A stretch of 35,021 nt of DNA, taken from contig JAFUPE010000078.1 of NCBI GenBank assembly GCA_017481395.1, positions 1 through 35,021 of the forward strand. The letters run 5' to 3'. The DNA comes from Ruminococcus sp. Its GTDB lineage: Bacteria > Bacillota_A > Clostridia > Oscillospirales > Acutalibacteraceae. The position numbers and the translations under genes are program-made. Of the stretch, positions 1 to 8,359 are shown one piece after another. How positions within the stretch are numbered: the first letter of the stretch is position 1; each line of letters starts with the position of its first letter. Below the pieces are notes generated by a model. That model had not been told where the DNA came from. It saw only the letters and a program-made list of their open reading frames with translations, and did no database searches.

Positions 1-383
<383 letters not shown>

Positions 384-402
384 GTGCAAAAAGCCTTTAC
401 CA

Positions 403-465
403 TTGACTTTTTATTGGTTTTTATGTAAACTTATGGAGGTGAGGGGAATTTTCTGTATTCACCTC
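403..465 (+). promoter_or_regulatory. Probable promoter and leader hairpin of the CBS-domain gene
   Basis: TTGACT (403-408), a 17-base spacer and TAAACT (426-431) form a plausible plus-strand promoter with a strong -35 and a weak -10. Just downstream, GAGGTGA (436-442) pairs perfectly with TCACCTC (459-465) around a 16-base loop. The hairpin contains a decoy GGAGGTGA that lies too far from the start codon to serve as the ribosome binding site. Confidence 0.4.
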
Positions 466-494
466 ACAATTTTAAACCGAAAGGGTTGACCAAA

Positions 495-1364
495 ATGCCT
501 GACGATTCAGGTAGTAAATTTAAAGAAAACAAGAAAAAAGACGGCATATTTGCAAGATTTTTCAACAGTAAAAGCCATGAAGAAATTCAGCAAGAGGCAG
601 AGGAAGAAATTCTTTCTTTAGTTGAAGAAGGTCAGGAAAAAGGCGTTATCGGGGATTCTACAAAGAACATCATCGAAAATGTCTTTGACTTTGACGACAC
701 CGTTGCCTCTGAAATTATGACTCACCGCACCGAAATGACGGCTATCGAAGATACTTCGTCTCTTTCAGAGGTTGTGGATGTAGCTATTGAAAGCGGTTAT
801 TCAAGAATTCCCGTTTATAAGGGCGACATTGACACCATCAGAGGTGTTTTATACGTAAAGGATTTGCTTCCATTTGTAGGTGCAAAGGTAGAGGGCTTTA
901 AGCTTTCTAAAATTATCCGCAACGTTATGTTTGTTCCCAAAACCAAAAACTGCTCTGAGCTTTTTACAGAAATGACCAAAAAAAGAGTACAGATGGCAAT
1001 AGTCGTAGACGAATACGGCGGCACCGAGGGACTTATTACTCTTGAGGATTTAATCGAGGATATTTTAGGCAATATCCGCGACGAATACGACAACGAAGAA
1101 GACGAGGTTAAAAAGCTTTCTGACAACCGCTTTACCGTTGAGGGCAGTGCCTCAATCGACGATATCGCAAAAGAGCTTGACCTTGAGCTTCCCGAAACCG
1201 ACTGCGATACAGTAGCAGGCTTTGTCTTAGAAAACTTAGGCAGAATTCCCGAAGACTTTGAAACCCCCGAAGTTACCGTTAATAACGTTACTTTCAAAAT
1301 TGACAAAATCGAGGAAAGACGCATCCTTTCCGTTACAATCGAAAAACTTCAAACCGAAGAATAA
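495..1364 (+). CDS. CorC/HlyC-type CBS-pair protein without a membrane domain
   Basis: A 289-residue soluble protein. A charged lysine-rich N-terminus leads into a tandem CBS pair (about residues 65-190, with GYSRIPVYKGDIDTIRGVLYVKDLL and VVDEYGGTEGLITLEDLIEDILG split across the two repeats). A C-terminal CorC_HlyC/transporter-associated domain (about 205-285) follows. CBS pairs bind adenine nucleotides. CorC relatives regulate or mediate Mg2+/Co2+ efflux. The membrane DUF21 domain found in the longer YhdP/MpfA relatives is absent, so this one resembles the soluble CorC form and the transported ion is not certain. A TTG lies in frame nine bases upstream (486), but ATG 495 is preferred because AAAGGG (480-485) is correctly spaced from it. 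The gene runs toward the origin and ends in a bidirectional terminator. Confidence 0.85.
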   Translation: MPDDSGSKFKENKKKDGIFARFFNSKSHEEIQQEAEEEILSLVEEGQEKGVIGDSTKNIIENVFDFDDTVASEIMTHRTEMTAIEDTSSLSEVVDVAIESGYSRIPVYKGDIDTIRGVLYVKDLLPFVGAKVEGFKLSKIIRNVMFVPKTKNCSELFTEMTKKRVQMAIVVDEYGGTEGLITLEDLIEDILGNIRDEYDNEEDEVKKLSDNRFTVEGSASIDDIAKELDLELPETDCDTVAGFVLENLGRIPEDFETPEVTVNNVTFKIDKIEERRILSVTIEKLQTEE

Positions 1365-1367
1365 AGC

Positions 1368-1405
1368 AAACAACCGCTTCCTTTTGAGAAGCGGTTGTTT
1401 TTATT
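1368..1405. terminator. Bidirectional intrinsic terminator
   Basis: A perfect 13-bp stem, AAACAACCGCTTC (1368-1380) with GAAGCGGTTGTTT (1388-1400), has a 7-base loop. It is flanked by an A-rich tract on the left and a T tract on the right, so it can end both the CBS gene and the converging acetyltransferase gene. Confidence 0.85.
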
Positions 1406-1995
1406 TAAAACTTCATTTTTTTAAAATAATACTGCTTGTCTTCCTCGGTGATTTCGCGTATTACTTTGCAGGGGTTGCCTGCAGCCACTACCATAGGTGG
1501 GATGTCCTTGGTAACAACACTGCCCGAGCCTATTACCGAACCCGAGCCGATAGTCACGCCGGGGTTAACAATTACCCCTGCACCGAGCCACACGTCACTG
1601 CCGATTTTTACAGGTGCGGCGTACTCGGCAACTGTACGCATCTGAGGGTGAATGGGGTGGCCTGCGGCAGAAATTGTAACATTAGGTGCAATAAGCACAT
1701 TGTCGCCAATCTCTACCTTGTTGCAATCAAGAATGGTCAGGTTAAAGTTTGCGTAAAAGTTTTCGCCAACGTGGATGTTATAACCGTAATCACAATGAAA
1801 AGGCGGCTCCATGTAGGCGTTATTTTTACGACTTCCAAAAATTTTGGTAATGAGCTCGTTTCGCTTTTCACGCTCAAAGGGTCTTGAGTTGTTAAAGTCA
1901 TACACAAGCTCTCTTACTCTTGCTTTTTCTTCTTCAAGCTCTTCATCCCAGCCTACGTAGGGAAGGGTATTAAGCATTTTTTCCTTTTCTGTCAT
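1405..1995 (-). CDS. Maltose/galactoside-type O-acetyltransferase (left-handed beta-helix)
   Basis: A 196-residue member of the LacA/Maa family of acetyl-CoA dependent sugar O-acetyltransferases. The N-terminal Mac domain (MTEKEKMLNTLPYVGWDEEL, residues 1-20, continuing to about 60) is followed by hexapeptide repeats that build a left-handed beta-helix (for example VEIGDNVLIAPNVTI, IGSDVWLGAGVIVNPGVTIG and GSVIGSGSVV). The C-terminus carries the family sequence AAGNPCKVIREI. The expected catalytic histidine is His113 in AAGHPIHP. Such enzymes acetylate the 6-hydroxyl of sugars, and the true acceptor cannot be read from sequence. The gene starts 4 bases after the CpXC gene ends, with GAGGAA overlapping that end, so the two are probably co-transcribed and translationally coupled. 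Confidence 0.9.
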   Translation of the reverse strand: MTEKEKMLNTLPYVGWDEELEEEKARVRELVYDFNNSRPFEREKRNELITKIFGSRKNNAYMEPPFHCDYGYNIHVGENFYANFNLTILDCNKVEIGDNVLIAPNVTISAAGHPIHPQMRTVAEYAAPVKIGSDVWLGAGVIVNPGVTIGSGSVIGSGSVVTKDIPPMVVAAGNPCKVIREITEEDKQYYFKKMKF

Positions 1996-1999
1996 AGGT

Positions 2000-2692
2000 T
2001 TATTCCTCGTCTGCTGACTTTCCGAGTTGCTTCATTCTTTTATATCTGTATAGCACGTTTTCAGCCCATTCACGGTCAATCTTAATAAAGCCGCTGATTT
2101 TCTTGTCCTTTATAGCAAGCTCAGAAACAATACCTACAGATTTGCCGTAAATTTCAAGGCGGGCGGACTGCACATACGGCTCACGCTCTTTACCCACAAA
2201 GAAGGTAAAGCCCATTGTGTTCTGCTCGCGGTCGTACATTGAAAGATAGCCTTCCTCAACTCGGCTTAAACCGTACTTTTTGGCTACAATCTCGCTTATT
2301 ACAAGCTTTGTAATCTCTACCGCCATGTCATCCAAACCCGACTCAAAAATAAATACCTTTTCTTTAAACACATTGAAATCAGGTGCAAGACGCTTACGTA
2401 TACCCTTAAGCTTTTCATACTTCTGCTCAAGCTCTACATCCTCAAGCTGAAAGCGGTCAGCCTCGGGAATAAGGTAAACCATAAAGCGATTTTTCATATC
2501 GTTATATAAAAGGGGATAGGTAAGCCTTGCTTCATATCCGCAAGCAGAGCACCTCCACTTTAAAAGCTTTTCGTCTAAAATATCGCCCCTGAGCGTTGGC
2601 TCATTAGTTGCATTAATGCTCATAAAAAGCTTTGCGTCTGTTGTTTCACTGCACTTGGGACAGGCTATTTTCTTGACAACTACATTTGCCAT
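2000..2692 (-). CDS. CpXC domain protein of unknown function
   Basis: A 230-residue soluble protein. Near the N-terminus a CPKC pair and, about 35 residues later, a WRCSACG pair make a four-cysteine zinc-binding site typical of the CpXC domain family, followed by a Y-P-L-L-Y stretch. The rest (about 90-230) is charged and shows no motif I can name. An in-frame ATG six bases upstream (2698) lies only 3 bases from the AGGAG. The ATG at 2692 has 9-base spacing and is preferred. It is the first gene of a two-gene unit with the sugar acetyltransferase. The molecular function is not known for the family. Confidence 0.75.
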   Translation of the reverse strand: MANVVVKKIACPKCSETTDAKLFMSINATNEPTLRGDILDEKLLKWRCSACGYEARLTYPLLYNDMKNRFMVYLIPEADRFQLEDVELEQKYEKLKGIRKRLAPDFNVFKEKVFIFESGLDDMAVEITKLVISEIVAKKYGLSRVEEGYLSMYDREQNTMGFTFFVGKEREPYVQSARLEIYGKSVGIVSELAIKDKKISGFIKIDREWAENVLYRYKRMKQLGKSADEE

Positions 2693-2778
2693 ATTCATAT
2701 ACTCCTTAGATAAACTATGTATACACCTTGATTATAACACAAAATTCCGGTCAAACCAATAGGGTGACAAAATTTTTA

Positions 2779-2807
2779 TTGATTTTATAGTAAAATAGTG
2801 AGATAAT
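2779..2807 (+). promoter_or_regulatory. Sigma-A type promoter for the helical repeat protein
   Basis: TTGATT (2779-2784), a 17-base spacer and GATAAT (2802-2807) lie about 40 bases before the AAAGGAG ribosome binding site of the gene starting at 2850. Confidence 0.55.
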
Positions 2808-2849
2808 ATAAGAGTAAACAAAAAATATATTCCGAAAAGGAGTTTAACT

Positions 2850-3521
2850 ATGCTTGATACATGTAAAGAAATTTTCTCTCTGATGTGTGATATGGCTGAG
2901 GAAGGATTAGAAAAGGCCAGAATAAAGGCTCAGCAGAACCGCATCCATGAAATTATCCGAATTGACGAAAAAGAGCTTGAATCAGTTTACGCCAAAATCG
3001 GTAGAATTGACGTTTTAGGCACAGGCAAAGAAAAGCGTGCCGAGCTTATAGAGTCTGCCAAAAAAATTGAGGCAAGAATTTTAAGGGCAGAAGTACGCCT
3101 CCAGATGCTCAAAAATGCCGCTTCTGTGGACGAATGCACCCGCGCCTTTGAAGAAAAGCTTATAGACACCGTAGAAAACGTACGCCAGTCCGCAACTGAC
3201 AAGGCAAAAGACTTAAAGGAAATTGCCAAGGAAAAGGGCAGTGAGCTTAAGGGAAAAATCAAGGATGCATCCGTAGATTTAACAGCCAAGGCTGAGGATT
3301 TGACAATAAAAGCCAAAGATAAAGCCGCCGACCTTTCTATAAAAGCCAAAGAAAAGAGCAACGAAATAAAGGAAAAGCTTCCAAAAAATGCTCCGAAGGC
3401 TGTAGCTGAAGAATTAAATGCCGACAGCAAGGTGCTTGACAACGTTGACGACATCTTAAAGCGAATTGAAGATACAATAAATTCTGTAGATGAAGAATCT
3501 GCCGACGAATTCAAGTTTTAA
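2850..3521 (+). CDS. Helical protein with LEA/apolipoprotein-like 11-residue repeats, unknown function
   Basis: A 223-residue, highly charged, lysine/glutamate/alanine-rich protein with no signal peptide or membrane segment. It is predicted to be almost all helix. Residues 40-110 look like a coiled coil. Residues 115-177 contain degenerate 11-residue units such as DLTIKAKDKAA and DLSIKAKEKSN, the pattern seen in group 3 LEA and apolipoprotein-like amphipathic helices. The C-terminus is acidic. I do not recognise a named family. Proteins of this kind often associate with membranes or polymers, but nothing here proves that. The start is secure: AAAAGGAG precedes the ATG by 7 bases. The gene is monocistronic with its own promoter and terminator and faces the replication fork. 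Confidence 0.75.
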   Translation: MLDTCKEIFSLMCDMAEEGLEKARIKAQQNRIHEIIRIDEKELESVYAKIGRIDVLGTGKEKRAELIESAKKIEARILRAEVRLQMLKNAASVDECTRAFEEKLIDTVENVRQSATDKAKDLKEIAKEKGSELKGKIKDASVDLTAKAEDLTIKAKDKAADLSIKAKEKSNEIKEKLPKNAPKAVAEELNADSKVLDNVDDILKRIEDTINSVDEESADEFKF

Positions 3522-3533
3522 AATTAAACAAAT

Positions 3534-3575
3534 AAGCCACAGAAATCCGCTGAGGTTTCTGTGGCTTTTCTTTTT
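3534..3575. terminator. Intrinsic terminator between converging genes
   Basis: AAGCCACAGAAA (3534-3545) pairs perfectly with TTTCTGTGGCTT (3556-3567) around a 10-base loop. A T-rich run follows on the plus strand, and a weaker T-rich run lies on the minus side. It ends the helical repeat gene and probably the PAP2 operon as well. Confidence 0.85.
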
Positions 3576-3586
3576 ATAAACTTATA

Positions 3587-4144
3587 TTAACCTAATATAG
3601 GCTGCAAAACGGGTATCAGCCTTACTCCGTCGGTGGCAAGCTTCGAAAGCACACCGCAAACTGCACCAACTACGACACCGCCGCATACATCAGAGAAGTA
3701 GTGAACTCTTAAGTATACTCTGGAAAAAGATATCAGGCTTGCAATAATAAGAGCAGGCAACCAAATTATAATTGTACAGTTAATCATAAGACCCACCGCA
3801 ACAGAAATACTTGTGCTTGTGTGTCCCGAAGGAAAAGACGAATGCTTAGGCGAACGAATAATAAGCTCGTCCTGACTTAAAAGCTCCGAAGGTCTTGTCC
3901 TTCCTACGATATTTTTAATAAGCACCTCGCCAATCATAAGACCGAAGAACATTGACATTAGAATATTAAGTCCTACGTAACGGCTATTTTTACTTATGAA
4001 AAACGGTACCGAAAGTATCCACCAAAATACGCCTGCATTGCCCATCATGGTAATTAGGTGAACTATTATATTGTTGGTTCTCGAATGTAAGGCTGTCACA
4101 GTATTAAGCACATGCTTATCAGCCCTTGCAAACAATTTTTTCAC
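3587..4144 (-). CDS. PAP2-family membrane phosphatase
   Basis: A 185-residue integral membrane protein with about five to six hydrophobic segments. All three PAP2 signature motifs are intact: K77-NIVGRT-RP85, PSGH at 105-108, and S141-R142 with His148 and Asp152. The family dephosphorylates lipid phosphates such as undecaprenyl pyrophosphate, phosphatidate or phosphatidylglycerophosphate at the membrane face. The substrate cannot be assigned here. The start is a GTG at 4144, eight bases after AAAGGG. It is the last gene of the rlmB > P-type ATPase-like > rpe > PAP2 operon, 15 bases after rpe. Confidence 0.9.
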   Translation of the reverse strand: MKKLFARADKHVLNTVTALHSRTNNIIVHLITMMGNAGVFWWILSVPFFISKNSRYVGLNILMSMFFGLMIGEVLIKNIVGRTRPSELLSQDELIIRSPKHSSFPSGHTSTSISVAVGLMINCTIIIWLPALIIASLISFSRVYLRVHYFSDVCGGVVVGAVCGVLSKLATDGVRLIPVLQPILG

Positions 4145-4159
4145 TGTAAAAACCCTTTC

Positions 4160-4813
4160 TTACACTTCGCAAAGTGCCTTAAGCTCTTTGATTTTTGCGC
4201 AAGCATCCTCTGCCTTAAATACCGCTGTACCTGCCACGGCTACGTCAACGCCTGCCTTTGCGGCTGTAGCAATTGTTGCGTCGGAAATTCCGCCATCGGC
4301 TTCGATTAAAAAGTCCAGACCCATTTCCTCTCGCTTAGCCTTTAAAGCTTCCACCTTAGGCATCATATCCGCCATAAAGCTCTGACCCCCAAAGCCGGGC
4401 TCAACTGTCATAATAAGCACCATATAAAGGTCCTTAAGATAAGGAAATACCACGTCTGCAGGTGTGTTTGGCTTTACAACAAGTCCTGCCTTAACACCGC
4501 GGGATTTAATTTTTTCGATTGTCTCTTTAATGTCTGAGTTACTTTCAACGTGAAAGGTTATAATATCCGCGCCTGCATCGGCAAAGTCATCGATATATTT
4601 AAGAGGCTCTGAAATCATAAGGTGCACGTCAAAGGGCTTGTCCGTATATTTTCTTACAAATTTAATAACAGGAGCACCAAATGTAAGGTTAGGCACAAAA
4701 TGTCCGTCCATAATATCAAGGTGCATCATGTCGGCTCCGGCTTTGTCCATTCGGGCAATCTCTTCGCCAAAACGTGAAAAATCGCAAGATAAAAGTGAGG
4801 GAGCTATTAACAT
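4160..4813 (-). CDS. rpe: Ribulose-phosphate 3-epimerase
   Basis: A 217-residue TIM-barrel enzyme, the usual length for the family. It interconverts D-ribulose 5-phosphate and D-xylulose 5-phosphate in the pentose phosphate pathway. Metal and catalytic residues are visible: HLD at 31-33 in MMHLDIMDGHFVPN, His64 in DVHLMI, the VEPGFGGQ loop at 137-144, and Asp173 in EADGGI. An AGGAGG lies 7 bases before the ATG. It sits 12 bases downstream of the P-type ATPase-like gene and is co-transcribed with it. Confidence 0.97.
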   Translation of the reverse strand: MLIAPSLLSCDFSRFGEEIARMDKAGADMMHLDIMDGHFVPNLTFGAPVIKFVRKYTDKPFDVHLMISEPLKYIDDFADAGADIITFHVESNSDIKETIEKIKSRGVKAGLVVKPNTPADVVFPYLKDLYMVLIMTVEPGFGGQSFMADMMPKVEALKAKREEMGLDFLIEADGGISDATIATAAKAGVDVAVAGTAVFKAEDACAKIKELKALCEV

Positions 4814-4825
4814 AAATTTACCTCC

Positions 4826-7381
4826 TTAAGACTTTTGAATAAGGGGAGCAACAACCGCCGCAACACCCCAGAAAAGCATATAAAGCAAAATCTTGATTGT
4901 ACCAAGGGACCCCACCCCTGCACAAAGTGTAATTGCGGCAGTAATAAGCACGCCTAAAATTAAACCGATAAGCTGAATAACCACAGAAAGCGAAATATTT
5001 GACTTCATTCTTACGCAACCCGAAAGTGCCCTTAAGAAGGGGAGGAAAGAACCGCGTGTCGCAAGATAAGCACGGGATGAATCCTCTTTCTGAGAAGAAA
5101 CCTCCTGACATACATTGCCAAGGCCTGTGGAAAGCACCTTGACGCTTCTGAAAAAGATACCGAAATCCTCAGAAATTTTTTCAGAGGTTATATTTGGGTC
5201 AGACGTACGCACCAGCATGTTAATGCCGTTTGCCTCGGCACGCTGAAGCTCCTCTGCAATACGAAGTGTCGAGCTGTAGGTTGTAACAAACATTGCCACA
5301 GCCTTACTGCCCTTTGCAAAGTAGGTTTTCTGTCTGCCTTCTTTCATATACTGTTCTTCGCCGCTAAGTGCCGGTGCGGTTACACCGAATTTTTCCAAAA
5401 GCTCGGCAGAACCTACCAAAAGTCTTTCGCCGTTTACCCAGCCCACTAAGCCTAACTTGTCTTCATACATAACGCTTTCAACCTTGGGAAGCTGTCCGCC
5501 ATGATTATCCACAACATTATCAAAAACCGCGGCAAGAGGCGAGCCTGCTTCTCTAAGCACAGCAGCACAAGAAAGAAAGCTTTCTTCGATTTTATAGTTA
5601 TCAAAGGCTTTTACTCCGTTAAGGGTAATACTGCCTGCAGGGTAAAGGTCAACTGCGTCAACCATAACTGCTTTTGTGTCGCAGAACTGACGAACAGAGG
5701 GATAGCCTGCAATCATGGCGTTCTTCTTTAAGGTTTCGCTGCAAAGCCTACGCATAGGAAGATTGACCGCCAAAAGGTTTGCCACAGGTGTGCTTACAGC
5801 CGCCATAACAGCTAAGGCAGAACAAGCACCGAAAATGTCGCCGCCCGAAATAATTGCGTAAAGAACCCCTACGAAAAGCGAGCAAAGTATTGCCACAGGT
5901 GCAACCTTGCCCGACATATCCTCACTTGGGTCGGGAGAATAGGAAATTTTAAGGTAATCGGAAAGGAAGTCGCTTTCTACCTGATACGCCACAATAGGCT
6001 TGCCTATGGTACCACTCATCAACTTTTTGGCGATATCCTCGTTAACATATATTTTGCCCGAAAAAACGGGAGCTTTCTGTACAACAAACTTGAAGTTATC
6101 CTTCACCCTAAGCACCATAAACAGCTTACCCAAAGAGTTTGCAAGCAAAAGCAAGGCTACAACCGCCGCATAAAGGTGCATATTACCCTGTGCAAACTGA
6201 GATAATGTGAAAATTGAGATACCGCCCTGAATTACGCCTGTTATGGCGGCAATCGCCACACCTGTATCGGAGTTGCCTTTAAACTTTTTAAGCGGAGCAA
6301 GTCCGTTTAAAATCGCCACTCTGCAGAAAAAGCAACCCGAAATCAACAACAAGGTGCTGACCAGAGAAATTACAATTGCTACAGCATAGGTGAAATTCTT
6401 GCCAATCATAGCGGTAACAATGGAAAGTGCCAGCAAAAGTACGGTAATTACACCCATAAACACCGAATTTATAAACATTTTACGAATATTACCGTTAATC
6501 TCCTGCATAATAGAGGCGGTGTCCTGACGGCTTTTATAATCCTCAATCTGCACTGTTTTTTCGCGGAAGTCGTCGTTGTCGTCTTCGTTTGAACTGAAAA
6601 AACCTGTTACCTTACCCATAAGGCTGTCGGCAACCTTTTTGGGAGTTTTTTCCTCTTCCTGAGGTTTTTCCTCCTCAGGAGTAAGCCTCTGAGAAATTAC
6701 GGGATTAGGTGAGGCTATGTACTTCTTATATTCGTTTTCAACCACAGCCGAAAACTTGCCTGCCCTTACGTGCACCTTTTCTACCTTGCTTTCGTGCTGA
6801 TAAACAGGCACACGGGACACAATCGTCTGGGACGATGAAACAGGCTTTGCCTTACCGAAAAGCTTTTCGAATTCGCTTTCTGCAGGCTCTTCTTCCTTCA
6901 AGGTTTCCTCGGGCTTTCCGTCCTCTTTATTTTCGGATTCCGTATCCGAAGCTTGGTCTTCTGATGAATCTATGTCTATATCAATGGTGTCGATATCCTG
7001 AATCTGCACAGGCTTTACGTTGAAGTTATCAACATTTTCCACTATATCCTCAGATATTTTGGTGCCCTCCTCATATTCGGGAGTAAGAGTAACAGCTACC
7101 TCGGGCTCGTTTTCTTCGGCAATTTCTTCCTCTGCTGCTACCTCTTCCTCGGACTCCTCGTCGTCGGCAATATCAAGGGGATTCTGGTTTGTGTATCTAA
7201 TCTCCTTGCTTGTATTGGAGTAAATCTCCTCTGCACCCGCTGTACCTCTGTGACGCTTAACCTTGTTAAGCTTCAAGGCTTCCATTTCCATCTTTTCTTT
7301 TTCGGAAAGATATCGGGTTTCTTCGATAATAGAATCTATCATATTGTCTTTTTGCTGCATATTTTTGATTTCGTCGCTCAT
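4826..7381 (-). CDS. Degenerate (catalytically dead) heavy-metal P-type ATPase-like membrane protein
   Basis: An 851-residue protein. Residues 1-295 are acidic, low-complexity and probably disordered. They are followed by about eight hydrophobic segments (roughly 303-327, 331-355, 371-395, 402-424, 493-512, 514-540, 796-820, 826-848), the count of P1B ATPases. Between segments 6 and 7 lies a P-type-like cytoplasmic domain. AVMVDAVDLYP (571-581) sits where DKTGT should be, retaining Asp575 but losing KTGT. GSPLAAVF (613-620) replaces the HP loop. LGLVGWVNGERLLVGSAELL (643-662) matches the nucleotide-domain core. TSDPN (726-730) stands where TGDN is expected. No TGE actuator motif, CPC metal motif or GDGxND hinge is seen. 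I infer a pseudoenzyme with a scaffold or regulatory role. It lies between rlmB and rpe in one operon. AAGGA precedes the ATG. Confidence 0.6.
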   Translation of the reverse strand: MSDEIKNMQQKDNMIDSIIEETRYLSEKEKMEMEALKLNKVKRHRGTAGAEEIYSNTSKEIRYTNQNPLDIADDEESEEEVAAEEEIAEENEPEVAVTLTPEYEEGTKISEDIVENVDNFNVKPVQIQDIDTIDIDIDSSEDQASDTESENKEDGKPEETLKEEEPAESEFEKLFGKAKPVSSSQTIVSRVPVYQHESKVEKVHVRAGKFSAVVENEYKKYIASPNPVISQRLTPEEEKPQEEEKTPKKVADSLMGKVTGFFSSNEDDNDDFREKTVQIEDYKSRQDTASIMQEINGNIRKMFINSVFMGVITVLLLALSIVTAMIGKNFTYAVAIVISLVSTLLLISGCFFCRVAILNGLAPLKKFKGNSDTGVAIAAITGVIQGGISIFTLSQFAQGNMHLYAAVVALLLLANSLGKLFMVLRVKDNFKFVVQKAPVFSGKIYVNEDIAKKLMSGTIGKPIVAYQVESDFLSDYLKISYSPDPSEDMSGKVAPVAILCSLFVGVLYAIISGGDIFGACSALAVMAAVSTPVANLLAVNLPMRRLCSETLKKNAMIAGYPSVRQFCDTKAVMVDAVDLYPAGSITLNGVKAFDNYKIEESFLSCAAVLREAGSPLAAVFDNVVDNHGGQLPKVESVMYEDKLGLVGWVNGERLLVGSAELLEKFGVTAPALSGEEQYMKEGRQKTYFAKGSKAVAMFVTTYSSTLRIAEELQRAEANGINMLVRTSDPNITSEKISEDFGIFFRSVKVLSTGLGNVCQEVSSQKEDSSRAYLATRGSFLPFLRALSGCVRMKSNISLSVVIQLIGLILGVLITAAITLCAGVGSLGTIKILLYMLFWGVAAVVAPLIQKS

Positions 7382-7408
7382 ACTTTCACATCCTTGAACG
7401 TTAAAACT

Positions 7409-8164
7409 TTATCTGCTGCCTGCTACAGCATACATAAGAACTCCTGCGGCAACAGAAGCATTAAGGGAATTAAGCCTGCCCTTCATAGGCAGCGACACAA
7501 TAACGTCACACTTTTCACGGACAAGCCTTCCCATACCTTTGCCTTCGTTGCCTATAACAAGAGCAACTGCGCCGCTTAAGTCACACTTTCTATAATCCTC
7601 GCCGTTCATATCGGCACCGTAAACCCATATGCCCTTTTCCTTTAAGGTATCAAGCACCGCGGGAATATTAGGCACCCTTACCACAGGCACATACTCCACC
7701 GCACCTGCACTTACCTTGCCAACTGTAAAGGTCAGAGAAGCACTGCGGCGTGAGGGAATAATCACACCATGAGCACCGCTGCACTCGGCAGTACGGATAA
7801 TTGCACCTAAGTTATGGGGGTCTTCAATCTCGTCAAGAACAATAATAAAGGGAGCTTCTCCTCTTTCCTCGGCAAGGGCAAAAATATCATCAAGCTCCTT
7901 ATACTCGCACACTGCCGCAACAGCCGCAATACCCTGATGAGTACCGTGAGCACACATAAAATCAAGCTTTTTGGGGTCGACCTCTTTAATTCTGATTTTT
8001 TTCTCTCTTGCCTTAGCAAGTATCCCCTTGATGGCACCGCTTTGGTTACCCTTTGCAATCAGCACCGAGTCAATGGCTCGACCACTGCGAATAGCCTCAG
8101 ATACGGGATTTCTGCCGAAGATTATATCGTCCCTTTCAATTCTCTCGTTTTTTACGTTATCCAT
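7409..8164 (-). CDS. rlmB: TrmH/SpoU-family 23S rRNA (guanosine-2'-O-)-methyltransferase RlmB
   Basis: A 251-residue SPOUT methyltransferase. The N-terminal substrate-binding domain begins with IIFGRNPVSEAIRSG. The three SpoU motifs are clear: DEIEDPHNLGAIIRTAE (motif 1), VIGNEGKGMGRLVREKCD (motif 2) and SLPMKGRLNSLNASVAAGVL (motif 3). These bind S-adenosylmethionine in a trefoil knot. RlmB methylates G2251 of 23S rRNA in E. coli. The exact target here is by homology. It is the promoter-proximal gene of the operon with the P-type ATPase-like protein, rpe and PAP2. GGAAAGGG precedes the ATG. Confidence 0.9.
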   Translation of the reverse strand: MDNVKNERIERDDIIFGRNPVSEAIRSGRAIDSVLIAKGNQSGAIKGILAKAREKKIRIKEVDPKKLDFMCAHGTHQGIAAVAAVCEYKELDDIFALAEERGEAPFIIVLDEIEDPHNLGAIIRTAECSGAHGVIIPSRRSASLTFTVGKVSAGAVEYVPVVRVPNIPAVLDTLKEKGIWVYGADMNGEDYRKCDLSGAVALVIGNEGKGMGRLVREKCDVIVSLPMKGRLNSLNASVAAGVLMYAVAGSR

Positions 8165-8202
8165 TTATATTCCCTTTCCAATCGACATTCTTATACATAA
8201 TA

Positions 8203-8231
8203 ATCATACCACATTATAAGCCGTTTGAAAA
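8203..8231 (-). promoter_or_regulatory. Probable promoter of the rlmB operon
   Basis: On the minus strand TTTTCA (8226-8231) is followed after 17 bases by TATGAT (8203-8208), about 38 bases before the rlmB start codon. A second TATAAT-like hexamer lies just upstream without a good -35. Confidence 0.4.
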
Positions 8232-8274
8232 CAGGAAATTTTAAATTTTTTTATTTTAAATGTAATAATAAACG

Positions 8275-8305
8275 GCATAAAAGAAAGGGCGGATAATATC
8301 CGCCC
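8275..8305 (-). terminator. Intrinsic terminator after the DUF6512 gene
   Basis: A palindrome at 8287-8305 (GGGCGGATA and TATCCGCCC around one base) is followed on the minus strand by TTTCTTTTAT. It lies 55 bases past the DUF6512 stop codon. Confidence 0.75.
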
Positions 8306-8359
8306 GAAAAGTTTAGCTTATGTCTGTATTATACAAAGAGAAAATACCCGCTTGCCGCA

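Noticed and set aside
1258..1887. Open frame of 209 codons on the plus strand
   Set aside because: It lies across the CBS gene end and antisense to the sugar acetyltransferase, which has clear homology motifs. Its translation is cysteine/tyrosine/asparagine-rich noise.
2987..3514. Open frame of 175 codons antisense to the helical repeat gene
   Set aside because: The serine/phenylalanine-rich translation is the typical shadow of a lysine/glutamate-rich gene. The plus-strand gene has promoter, ribosome binding site and terminator.
5505..5513. Perfect DnaA box TTATCCACA
   Set aside because: It is a single copy inside the P-type ATPase-like coding sequence, with no neighbouring boxes. One chance occurrence in a window of this size is not surprising.
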